This document shows, in pieces, positions 56,272 through 64,000 of a DNA stretch of 64,000 bases (position 1 is the first letter of the stretch; each line of letters opens with the position of its first letter). Origin of the DNA: Caryophanon latum (GTDB lineage: Bacteria; Bacillota; Bacilli; Bacillales_A; Planococcaceae); the NCBI RefSeq assembly GCF_001700325.1, contig NZ_MATO01000006.1, positions 1 through 64,000 of the forward strand, written 5' to 3'. The notes beneath the pieces were generated by a model. It ran no database searches and was not told the DNA's origin. It worked only from the letters and a program-made list of their open reading frames with translations. The position numbers and the translations under genes are program-made.

Positions 56272-57078
56272 TTAAAGTTTTAAGCGCTCCTGCAATATGA
56301 CGGCGATTCCATTTTCTTCGTTCGATAATGTAATTTCATTTGCGATATTTTTAACACAATCGATCGCGTTCCCCATTGCCACACCGACGCCTGCATACTC
56401 GAGCATTTCAAGGTCATTATCTTCATCTCCAAATGCGATAATACGCTCGCGCGGAATGCCGAGCTCCTTGGCGACTAAGTCGATGCCAACCGCTTTGTTT
56501 AAACCTTTTTTAACGATTTCGATGAGCGGAAAAGGTGCGCCCCAGCGACGATGCTCAATGACCTCTGCATGGACTGCTTGTAAATGGTTGCGAATGATCG
56601 GCACATTTATTTCATTAGCTGAAATGAGTAGCGATGTTGGATCGGCAGGCAATGTGTCGCGTAAATCGCCAATGCGAACGAGCGGGTTGCCCATAGCGTA
56701 TAATGGCGACATCCAGTCATCTTCTCGGTGAATGTACACATCATCCTTAATTTCAGCGAGTAAATTTTCGTATTCATACGCATGAATGGACGACACGACA
56801 TCGTGCACGACCGATAAATCGATCGGCTGGTGGAACGTTTGCCAGTTTGTATTAAATGGATGATGCACAAATGCACCGTTAAAGTTGACGATCGGTGTAA
56901 CGAGACCGAGCTCCTCATAAAATGGTGCACTCGCGCGGTACGGTCGTCCGGTCGCAATCATAACGTGGTGACCTTCATCCTTTGCTTGTAATAGTGTTTG
57001 TTTCGTTTGATGCGCAATTGTTTTATCGTTTGTTAATAACGTACCGTCTAAATCAAGTACGACTAAGTGCTTTTGCAT
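56272..57078 (-). CDS. HAD-superfamily Cof-type phosphatase (YitU-like)
   Basis: The 268-residue HAD-IIB phosphatase has motif I (DLDGTLLTNDK, about 8-18), motif II (MIATGRPYR) and motif III/IV with Lys and the GDEDNDLEML acidic pair. ATG at 57078 follows GGGAG; codons further upstream are in-frame but non-homologous. Cof-type enzymes dephosphorylate sugar phosphates, flavin precursors or similar small molecules; the Bacillus YitU relative acts on a riboflavin precursor. It is divergent from yitW, as in Bacillus where yitU lies near yitW. Confidence 0.85.
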   Translation of the reverse strand: MQKHLVVLDLDGTLLTNDKTIAHQTKQTLLQAKDEGHHVMIATGRPYRASAPFYEELGLVTPIVNFNGAFVHHPFNTNWQTFHQPIDLSVVHDVVSSIHAYEYENLLAEIKDDVYIHREDDWMSPLYAMGNPLVRIGDLRDTLPADPTSLLISANEINVPIIRNHLQAVHAEVIEHRRWGAPFPLIEIVKKGLNKAVGIDLVAKELGIPRERIIAFGDEDNDLEMLEYAGVGVAMGNAIDCVKNIANEITLSNEENGIAVILQERLKL

Positions 57079-57280
57079 ACAAATCTCCCTTCCATATCTT
57101 TTTAGTTTACGGCTGTTCGTACATTTCGTCAAAAAAACGATGCATGTGCTGTACGTTTTGGCAAAAATACAGCATTTTCAAACAGCTAAGTGGCAAGCAC
57201 CGCGTACATTTGATATGATAGAGCTACACACGAACAGGTTTGAAACAGCCTAAATGGATAGAGAGAAGGGAGCTTTTCAC

Positions 57281-57592
57281 ATGATTGATCAAGATATGAA
57301 AGACAGCATGATGAGTGCTTTAGAAAACGTAATTGACCCTGAGTTAGGCATTGACATCGTAAACTTAGGTTTAGTATATGATGTAGATTTAGACGATGCA
57401 GGTTTAGCTACTGTCACGATGACATTAACGTCAATGGGCTGCCCACTTGGACCAGTAATTGTAGATCAAGTAAAAACAGCGCTTTCTGAATTACCAGAAG
57501 TAAAAGATACAGAAGTGAACATCGTTTGGCAGCCAGGCTGGTCAAAAGATATGATGAGCCGCTATGCGAAAATGGCATTAGGTGTACGTTAA
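57281..57592 (+). CDS. yitW: MIP18/DUF59 iron-sulfur assembly factor YitW
   Basis: The 103-residue protein has the compact MIP18-like fold: 'N-V-I-D-P-E-L-G-I-D-I-V-N-L-G-L-V-Y' at about 15-32, then TMTLTSMGCPLGP with the conserved cysteine (about residue 60), and IVWQPGWSKDMMS near the end. SufT/MIP18 relatives help insert Fe-S clusters. ATG at 57281 follows GAAGGGAG. A terminator separates it from clpB. Confidence 0.9.
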   Translation: MIDQDMKDSMMSALENVIDPELGIDIVNLGLVYDVDLDDAGLATVTMTLTSMGCPLGPVIVDQVKTALSELPEVKDTEVNIVWQPGWSKDMMSRYAKMALGVR

Positions 57593-57604
57593 TTACTATA
57601 CGAG

Positions 57605-57634
57605 ATGAGTCCAATAAATGGGCTCATTTTTTTG
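57605..57634 (+). terminator. Terminator after yitW
   Basis: ATGAGTCC (57605-57612) pairs with GGGCTCAT (57620-57627) followed by seven Ts. Confidence 0.85.
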
Positions 57635-57656
57635 TGCAAAAAATGTGTGCAATTCT

Positions 57657-57685
57657 TTGCAAAAACAAAAGCATCGTCATATAAT
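57657..57685 (+). promoter_or_regulatory. Sigma-A promoter of clpB
   Basis: TTGCAA (57657-57662) and TATAAT (57680-57685) are separated by 17 bp, just upstream of a CtsR box. Confidence 0.8.
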
Positions 57686-57691
57686 CAAATT

Positions 57692-57708
57692 AGTCAAAGA
57701 TGGTCAAA
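57692..57708 (+). promoter_or_regulatory. CtsR operator
   Basis: AGTCAAA-GAT-GGTCAAA is an exact match to the CtsR heptad repeat (R-G-T-C-A-A-A, N-A-N, R-G-T-C-A-A-A). It sits at the expected transcription start, 22 bp before the clpB ATG, so heat-shock derepression is expected. Confidence 0.92.
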
Positions 57709-57730
57709 CTTTTTAGAGGAGGACTTTATT

Positions 57731-59857
57731 ATGCAATTCACACAAACAGATAACGGCAAACCTTTAGAGCAATTTGCACGCAACTTAATAGAAGAAGTAA
57801 AAAACGGCAAGATGGACCCAGTCATCGGACGCGACGAGGAAATTCGCAACGTCATTCGCATTTTATCGCGCAAAACGAAAAACAATCCGGTATTAATCGG
57901 TGAGCCAGGTGTCGGTAAAACGGCAATCGTTGAAGGGTTAGCACAGCGCATCGTTAAAGGTGACGTTCCAGAAGGCTTAAAGGACTGCGTATTGTACGAG
58001 CTTGATATGTCAGCGCTCATTGCTGGTGCGAGCTATCGTGGGCAGTTCGAGGAGCGTTTAAAGGGCGTTTTAAAGGAAGTAAAGGATGCAGACGGACGCA
58101 TCATTTTATTTATCGATGAAATTCATACAATTGTCGGAGCAGGGAAAACAGACGGCGCGATGGATGCGGGCAACATGTTAAAGCCGATGCTTGCACGCGG
58201 CGAGCTAAAATGTATCGGTGCGACGACGCTTGATGAGTATCGCATGTATATCGAAAAGGACCCAGCGCTTGAACGACGCTTCCAACAAGTGCTCGTGCGC
58301 GAACCGTCTGTAGAAGATGCAATTTCGATTTTACGTGGCTTAAAGGAACGTTTCGAGCTTCATCACGGTGTGCGCATTCATGACCGTGCCATCGTAGCAG
58401 CAGCACAGCTTTCAGACCGCTACATTACCGAGCGCTTTTTACCAGACAAAGCGATCGATTTAATCGACGAGGCGTGCGCGATGATTCGTACCGAAATTGA
58501 CTCGATGCCACAGGAGCTCGATGCGGTAACACGACGCATCATGCAGCTTGAGATCGAGGAGCAAGCGTTAAAGAAAGAAAAAGACGACGCGTCGAAAAAA
58601 CGTCTTGAGAAGCTACGCGATGAGCTAGCGAAACTAAAAGAATCATCTGAAGGCATGCGCAATCAATGGAAGCTTGAAAAAGACGGCATTCAAACGTTAC
58701 AAAAAAAGCGCGAGCAGCTTGATAAACTACGCCGCGACTCAGACGACGCTCAAATGCGCGGCGATTACAATAAAGCAGCCGAGCTACAATATAGTAAAAT
58801 TCCGAAGCTTGAAGCCGATATCGCGGAGCTTGAAAAGCAAATTGCGGAAACGAGCGACAACCGCATTTTACGTGAGGAAGTAACGGCGGAGGAAGTGGCA
58901 AACATCGTCTCTCGCTGGACAGGCATTCCAGTAACGAAGCTTGTCGAAGGAGAGCGTGAGAAGCTGCTTCGCTTAAAAGAAACGCTACAAGAGCGCGTCG
59001 TAGGGCAAGACAATGCGGTGCAGCTCGTAACAGAGGCGGTATGGCGAGCGCGAGCAGGCATTAAAGACCCGACAAAACCGATTGGCTCGTTCCTATTCCT
59101 CGGTCCAACAGGTGTTGGTAAAACGGAGCTCGCAAAAGCACTCGCTGCACAGTTATTTGATTCAGAGGAACATTTCATTCGCATCGACATGTCTGAGTAT
59201 ATGGAAAAGCATAGTGTGTCACGCTTAGTCGGAGCACCTCCAGGCTACGTAGGTTACGAAGAAGGCGGTCAGCTAACGGAAGCAGTACGTCGCAACCCGT
59301 ATTCAGTTGTGCTGCTTGATGAAATTGAAAAAGCGCACCCAGACGTAGCGAACATTTTACTGCAAATTTTAGATGACGGACGCATTACCGATAGCCAAGG
59401 TCGCTTAGTGAACTTCAGCAACACGGTCGTTATTTTAACGTCAAATATCGGCTCACAATTTTTAATGGACGGCGACATTAACGACCCGGCAGTAGAAGCG
59501 CAAGTGATGCAGGCGCTGCGTTTACACTTTAAGCCAGAGCTGCTCAACCGCATGGACGACATCGTGCTGTTCCACGCATTAGATCAAACGCACTTCCACG
59601 CCATTGCAGCAAAATATGTGCAGCAGCTTGTGGACCGTGTCGCAGAGCAAGAAATTACGGTTGAAATTGAGCCGGCAGTACTCGATTTCGTCGTACAAGA
59701 AGGCATGGACCCACAATTTGGTGCACGACCACTGCGCCGCTTCGTACAACGCTATATCGAAACAGCTGTCGCACGCGAGCTATTAAAAGGAGACGTCGTG
59801 CCAGGCGAGACGTTAACGGTAGCTTTACGAGACGGACAAATTATCGCAACGAAATAA
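57731..59857 (+). CDS. clpB: Disaggregase ClpB lacking the N-terminal domain
   Basis: ClpB rescues aggregated proteins with DnaK. The 708-residue product has the full AAA1 (Walker [11 protein letters not shown], Walker [12 protein letters not shown]), the long coiled-coil middle domain (about 240-390) that defines ClpB, and AAA2 ([23 protein letters not shown]). It begins 'M-Q-F-T-Q-T-D...L-E-Q-F-A-R-N-L', so the roughly 150-residue substrate-recognition N-domain of typical 860-residue ClpB is absent. There is no room upstream: promoter, CtsR box and AGAGGAGG sit directly before ATG 57731. No ClpP-binding loop was seen. Confidence 0.92.
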   Translation: MQFTQTDNGKPLEQFARNLIEEVKNGKMDPVIGRDEEIRNVIRILSRKTKNNPVLIGEPGVGKTAIVEGLAQRIVKGDVPEGLKDCVLYELDMSALIAGASYRGQFEERLKGVLKEVKDADGRIILFIDEIHTIVGAGKTDGAMDAGNMLKPMLARGELKCIGATTLDEYRMYIEKDPALERRFQQVLVREPSVEDAISILRGLKERFELHHGVRIHDRAIVAAAQLSDRYITERFLPDKAIDLIDEACAMIRTEIDSMPQELDAVTRRIMQLEIEEQALKKEKDDASKKRLEKLRDELAKLKESSEGMRNQWKLEKDGIQTLQKKREQLDKLRRDSDDAQMRGDYNKAAELQYSKIPKLEADIAELEKQIAETSDNRILREEVTAEEVANIVSRWTGIPVTKLVEGEREKLLRLKETLQERVVGQDNAVQLVTEAVWRARAGIKDPTKPIGSFLFLGPTGVGKTELAKALAAQLFDSEEHFIRIDMSEYMEKHSVSRLVGAPPGYVGYEEGGQLTEAVRRNPYSVVLLDEIEKAHPDVANILLQILDDGRITDSQGRLVNFSNTVVILTSNIGSQFLMDGDINDPAVEAQVMQALRLHFKPELLNRMDDIVLFHALDQTHFHAIAAKYVQQLVDRVAEQEITVEIEPAVLDFVVQEGMDPQFGARPLRRFVQRYIETAVARELLKGDVVPGETLTVALRDGQIIATK

Positions 59858-59866
59858 GTTTTACAG

Positions 59867-59897
59867 CGCGTTCATCTTCGGGTGAGCGCGTTTTTTT
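59867..59897 (+). terminator. Terminator after clpB
   Basis: CGCGTTCA (59867-59874) pairs with TGAGCGCG (59883-59890) with one G-U, followed by seven Ts. Confidence 0.87.
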
Positions 59898-59980
59898 AGT
59901 GTAAGGCGATACGGCTCGCGGTTACTCATTGTTCGAAGCGGCAGTTGAACTATGTCGCACAAATGAGTTTTCATACTTAA

Positions 59981-60120
59981 ATGGCGTAGCGCGTGAAGCG
60001 GCGACTTCTAGGGGAATAGCAAATGTTTTTTTGCGTCGAGTAATCGCAGACGCATGAGCTTGAGACTACAGGCTCAAGCCATGCCCCCAGAAAAGCGTCC
60101 GCAAGCAAGCGCGAAGCCAT
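59981..60120 (+). repeat. Interspersed palindromic repeat, copy G
   Basis: ATGGC (59981-59985) and GCCAT (60116-60120) pair, with GCGCG/CGCG just inside. The core reads GGCGACTTCTAGGGGAATAGC on the left and GCCCCCAGAAAAGCG on the right, with an extra GAGCTTGAG/CTCAAGC internal stem. It fills the 359-bp gap between clpB and yjzD. Confidence 0.82.
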
Positions 60121-60177
60121 CTCCATGTATAGATGAATGAAGAAAGCGAAGTGCAATAGACAATAACTCCAGCATAT

Positions 60178-60215
60178 AAAAAAAGCGATGCAGATTAATC
60201 TGCATCGCTTTTTTT
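60178..60215. terminator. Bidirectional terminator near yjzD
   Basis: A perfect 24-bp palindrome, GCGATGCAGATT (60185-60196) and AATCTGCATCGC (60197-60208), is flanked by seven As and seven Ts. It terminates reverse-strand yjzD and could stop forward reads too. Confidence 0.93.
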
Positions 60216-60216
60216 A

Positions 60217-60402
60217 TTAATGATGGTCTGGTGTTGGCTCGTTTGGAATAACAGCTGCAATTGCGAAAATTAAAATCGAGAATACAACTGAAACGATTGC
60301 GCCAGCTTGGAAGTTAAAATCTACGCTTAATACTGCTGAAACTACATAGTTTAACATCGTCACTAGGATGAATGACCAGACAAATGTCATGATATATTGC
60401 AT
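60217..60402 (-). CDS. yjzD: DUF2929 membrane protein YjzD
   Basis: This 61-residue protein has two hydrophobic helices (MTFVWSFILVTMLNYVVSAV and GAIVSVVFSILIFAIAAVI) and a Pro/His tail. ATG at 60402 follows AGAGGTG; GTG at 60411 is within the site. It is divergent from fabH, as in Bacillus. Function is unknown. The upstream region has TTAGTA half-sites (near 60418-60436) resembling FapR boxes, but only as direct repeats. Confidence 0.82.
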   Translation of the reverse strand: MQYIMTFVWSFILVTMLNYVVSAVLSVDFNFQAGAIVSVVFSILIFAIAAVIPNEPTPDHH

Positions 60403-60610
60403 CAATTTCACCTCTGTTAGTATTGATTAGTACCGTAATAATATTACACCTCTCCTATAATACCATAGGAAATAAGGAAAGAAAAACAACTTTTTTGTAT
60501 TGCACGAATATGCATAATTTTCACGTGGAAAATGCCACACGACGTACATATTTACAGTTAGTATAAGTTGAGGAATGACCGTTGTCGAGCGATCGGCTAT
60601 AAAGTTTTTA

Positions 60611-60638
60611 TTGAATTTTGAAAACGATTCGTTATAAT
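60611..60638 (+). promoter_or_regulatory. Sigma-A promoter of fabH-fabF
   Basis: TTGAAT (60611-60616) and TATAAT (60633-60638) are 16 bp apart, 44 bp upstream of the fabH start. Confidence 0.7.
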
Positions 60639-60655
60639 TAAGACCAAGTACTAAT
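60637..60655. promoter_or_regulatory. FapR-like operator
   Basis: ATTAAGACCAAGTACTAAT is an imperfect palindrome with the GTACTAAT half-site typical of FapR operators. It overlaps the end of the -10 element. FapR controls fabHA-fabF in Bacillus and is released by malonyl-CoA. Confidence 0.7.
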
Positions 60656-60681
60656 ATTTACTTACAAAGGGGTTAACATAT

Positions 60682-61626
60682 ATGACGCAATTAGCAGGCA
60701 TTATCGGTGTAGGAAGCTACGTGCCGCAAAAGCGTGTAACGAATGCTGATTTAGAGCAAATGCTTGATACATCGGATGAATGGATTCGTTCGCGCACAGG
60801 GATCGAAGCACGTCACTTCGCAGCAGAAGGGGAAGATACGTCACATATGGCGATCGCTGCGGCAAAGGAAGCGATTGGAAAGTCGAATATTGAAGCGCAT
60901 CAAATCGGTTTAATTTTAGTGGCGACTGTTTCACCAGACCGTGCATTTCCGAGCGTCGCATGCCAAGTACAAGAAGCAATCGGTGCAACAGGGGCAGCAG
61001 CGATGGACGTATCGGCTGCATGTGCAGGTTTCATGTACGGCATCATTACAGCGAAGCAATTTATCGAAACAAATACGTATGACTATATATTAGTAGTAGG
61101 TGTTGAAAAACTATCGAAGTTTATTGACTGGGAGGAGCGCAACACAGCCGTTCTGTTCGGCGACGGTGCAAGTGCAGTCGTGATCGGTAAAGTAAGTGAA
61201 GGGCGCGGCATTTTATCGTTTGAGCTTGGGTCAGACGGTAGCGGTGGCAAACATTTATATTTAGACGATGCACAGCACATTGCGATGAACGGACGCGAAG
61301 TATTCAAGTTCGCCGTTCGTCAAATGGGTGAATCATCGTTAAACGTGTTACATAAAGCAGGTTTAACGAAAGAAGATGTGCAGTTTTTAATTCCGCATCA
61401 GGCGAACATTCGCATTATGGAATCGGCTAGAGAACGCTTGCAGCTACCTGCTGAGAAAATGGCGACGACGATTCAAAAGTACGGCAACACATCAGCCGCA
61501 TCAATCGGCACAGCGCTGTATGAGGAGCTACAAAAAGGCACGATTCAAGACGATGATGTGCTTGTGATGGTCGGTTTTGGTGGCGGTTTAACTTGGGGCG
61601 CAATCGCAATGCGCTGGGGATTATAA
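60682..61626 (+). CDS. fabH: Beta-ketoacyl-ACP synthase III (FabH)
   Basis: FabH starts fatty-acid synthesis by condensing an acyl-CoA primer with malonyl-ACP; Bacillus enzymes prefer branched primers. The 314-residue protein shows the catalytic triad: Cys in [11 protein letters not shown] (about 113), His in PHQANIRIM (about 240) and Asn in YGNTSAAS (about 270). ATG at 60682 follows AAAGGGG. It forms an operon with fabF 18 bp downstream and lies behind a FapR-like operator. Confidence 0.97.
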   Translation: MTQLAGIIGVGSYVPQKRVTNADLEQMLDTSDEWIRSRTGIEARHFAAEGEDTSHMAIAAAKEAIGKSNIEAHQIGLILVATVSPDRAFPSVACQVQEAIGATGAAAMDVSAACAGFMYGIITAKQFIETNTYDYILVVGVEKLSKFIDWEERNTAVLFGDGASAVVIGKVSEGRGILSFELGSDGSGGKHLYLDDAQHIAMNGREVFKFAVRQMGESSLNVLHKAGLTKEDVQFLIPHQANIRIMESARERLQLPAEKMATTIQKYGNTSAASIGTALYEELQKGTIQDDDVLVMVGFGGGLTWGAIAMRWGL

Positions 61627-61644
61627 AATAGGGGGACAATGGAA

Positions 61645-62877
61645 ATGAAACGACGTGTAGTAGTAACAGGGGTAGGCGCAGTGACGCCAGTAGGAAATAC
61701 AGCGAAGGAAACATGGTCAGCGGTGTTAGCAGGCAAAAGCGGTGTCGGTCCGTTAACGCGTTTAGATGCAGAGCAATTTCCTGCAAAAGTAGCAGCAGAA
61801 GTAAAAGACTTTTCAATTGAAAATTGGATCGACAAAAAAGAAGCGCGCAAAATGGACCGCTTCACGCAGTTCGCACTTGGCGCAGCGATCGAAGCAGTAG
61901 CAGATGCAAAGCTAGACATTAACGAACACAATGCAGCCCGTGTCGGCGTATGGATCGGCTCAGGTATCGGCGGCATGGAAACGTTTGAGCAGCAATTCCG
62001 CACGTTTTTAGATCGCGGTGTGCGACGCGTTAGCCCGTTTTTCGTACCGATGATGATTCCTGATATGGCATCAGGTCAAGTATCGATTCACTTCGGCGCA
62101 AAAGGGATTAACTCATGTAGCGTAACGGCGTGTGCATCAGGGACGAACTCAATTGGTGATGCGTTTAAAGTGATTGAGCGCGGCGATGCGGACGTCATGA
62201 TTACAGGTGGTGCAGAGGCGCCAATTACGACGATGGCAGTTGCAGGCTTCTGTGCGAGTACGGCGTTATCATTTAACACAGACATCGCAACAGCATCACG
62301 TCCATTCGACAAAAATCGCGACGGTTTCGTAATCGGCGAAGGAGCGGGCATCGTCATTTTAGAAGAATACGAGCATGCGATTGCGCGCGGTGCAACGATT
62401 TATGCGGAAGTGCTCGGCTACGGTGCAACAGGTGACGCATATCACATTACAGCACCAGCACCAGAAGGCGAAGGGGCAGCACGTGCGATGGCGCAGGCGC
62501 TTGCAGACGGCGGCGTAGCACCAGAGCAAGTAGGCTACATTAACGCACATGGTACGAGCACACCGTACAACGATTTATACGAAACACAAGCAATAAAATC
62601 TGTATTCAGTGAGCATGCGTACAATTTAGCAGTAAGCTCAACGAAATCGATGACAGGTCACTTACTCGGTGCAGCAGGCGGGATTGAAGCGATCTTCACC
62701 GTACTTGCGTTAAAAGAAGGGAAGCTACCACCGACGATGAATTTACAAGAGCCAGACCCAGCGTGTGATTTAGACTACGTGCCAAATGCGATGCGACAGC
62801 AGCAAGTAGACTATGCGATGAGCAATTCGCTCGGCTTCGGTGGACATAACGCGTCATTATTATTTAAGCGCGTGTAA
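61645..62877 (+). CDS. fabF: Beta-ketoacyl-ACP synthase II (FabF)
   Basis: FabF elongates acyl-ACP and helps set chain length at low temperature. The 410-residue protein has the Cys-His-His triad: Cys in [10 protein letters not shown] (about 163), His in [11 protein letters not shown] and His in [11 protein letters not shown] (about 335). ATG at 61645 has GGGGG nine bases upstream; ATG 61639 is too close. It is the second gene of the FapR-type operon. Confidence 0.97.
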   Translation: MKRRVVVTGVGAVTPVGNTAKETWSAVLAGKSGVGPLTRLDAEQFPAKVAAEVKDFSIENWIDKKEARKMDRFTQFALGAAIEAVADAKLDINEHNAARVGVWIGSGIGGMETFEQQFRTFLDRGVRRVSPFFVPMMIPDMASGQVSIHFGAKGINSCSVTACASGTNSIGDAFKVIERGDADVMITGGAEAPITTMAVAGFCASTALSFNTDIATASRPFDKNRDGFVIGEGAGIVILEEYEHAIARGATIYAEVLGYGATGDAYHITAPAPEGEGAARAMAQALADGGVAPEQVGYINAHGTSTPYNDLYETQAIKSVFSEHAYNLAVSSTKSMTGHLLGAAGGIEAIFTVLALKEGKLPPTMNLQEPDPACDLDYVPNAMRQQQVDYAMSNSLGFGGHNASLLFKRV

Positions 62878-62894
62878 AATATATGATAAATGAA

Positions 62895-62936
62895 ACAAAG
62901 CATCAGTGAATGAACCATTCGCCGATGCTTTGTTTT
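62895..62936 (+). terminator. Terminator after fabF
   Basis: ACAAAGCATC (62895-62904) and GATGCTTTGT (62924-62933) pair, with TGAATG/CATTCG extending the stem inside. The T-run is short. Confidence 0.8.
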
Positions 62937-62949
62937 CTGTATATGTATA

Positions 62950-63081
62950 CGCGAGTTGACTCCGTATCGGGCGACGCTTTTCGCGGGCGCGGCTCCATCT
63001 AATTTTTCCGCTGCGCGAAAAAATGGATATTCCGCTCGCGCTGTTCCCGCAGAAGTCGCGCCCTACGTCGATCAACTCGCG
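62950..63081 (-). repeat. Interspersed palindromic repeat, copy I
   Basis: CGCGAGTTGA (62950-62959) and TCAACTCGCG (63072-63081) are perfect 10-bp complements. Read on the minus strand the core has GCGACTTCTGCGGGAACAGC on the left and GCGCCCGCGAAAAGCG on the right, pairing through GCGGG/CCCGC. It lies between the convergent fabF and trpS genes. Confidence 0.87.
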
Positions 63082-63119
63082 CATTATTCCTTTCACAAGC
63101 CGCTCGTTATTGATCGTTG

Positions 63120-64000
<881 letters not shown>

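Overview
The window looks like chromosome from a low-to-mid GC Gram-positive of the Bacillales, most likely Planococcaceae/Caryophanaceae (the Lysinibacillus, Solibacillus, Caryophanon group). The reasons are the conserved Bacillus-type gene order (fliS-hpf-secA-prfB; uvrB-uvrA; ftsE-ftsX-minJ; addB-addA; yitW-clpB; yjzD-fabH-fabF-trpS), a comK gene with an IDEAL-domain neighbour, strong AGGAGG-type ribosome sites, frequent GTG/TTG starts, and SLH-type surface proteins. The genus is an inference. I see no rRNA, tRNA, CRISPR array or prophage.

Layout. 1-16.9 kb is flagellar and cell-surface territory. It holds the 3' end of a giant (>3,288 residue) cysteine-free surface protein, fliS, a PilZ-domain gene, a lone TnpB (IS200/IS605-type) element just upstream of hpf, an SLH-anchored wall protein and a secreted transglutaminase-fold protein. 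17-21.3 kb is secA and prfB, the latter with the classic autoregulatory +1 frameshift. 21.4-24.5 kb holds comK (reverse strand), an IDEAL-domain protein and cstA. 24.8-31 kb is uvrBA and a DUF4097 protein. 31.2-36.8 kb is the division and wall block: ftsEX, an M23 hydrolase that FtsEX probably activates, a ResA-like thioredoxin, minJ and a TVP38-family membrane protein. 37-44.3 kb is addBA. 44.6-48.8 kb holds a DUF418 protein, a YisK-like FAH protein, yisL, a 28-residue membrane microprotein and a membrane-anchored alpha-amylase homologue without its catalytic residues. 49-55.2 kb is an oligopeptide ABC transporter (D-F-B-C-A order) with CodY-like sites. 55.2-64 kb has degV and HAD genes on the reverse strand, yitW, an N-domain-less clpB behind a perfect CtsR operator, yjzD, fabH-fabF with a FapR-like operator, and the C-terminal part of trpS.

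The most unusual non-coding feature is a family of intergenic palindromic repeats of about 100-190 bp: eight recognisable copies and one probable remnant. The core is conserved (GACTCC..GGGAA.AGC near one end, GCCC..GGAAAGC near the other). The outer arms differ from copy to copy yet stay self-complementary within each copy, and core stems show compensatory changes. Two copies carry a nested 38-bp hairpin module that also covaries. No function can be read from the sequence, but the pattern suggests selection for the folded form. Other points worth a second look are the TnpB element and its predicted guide RNA, the 37-bp palindrome in front of the PilZ gene, the pseudo-amylase, the short ClpB and the loss of cluster cysteines in OppD.
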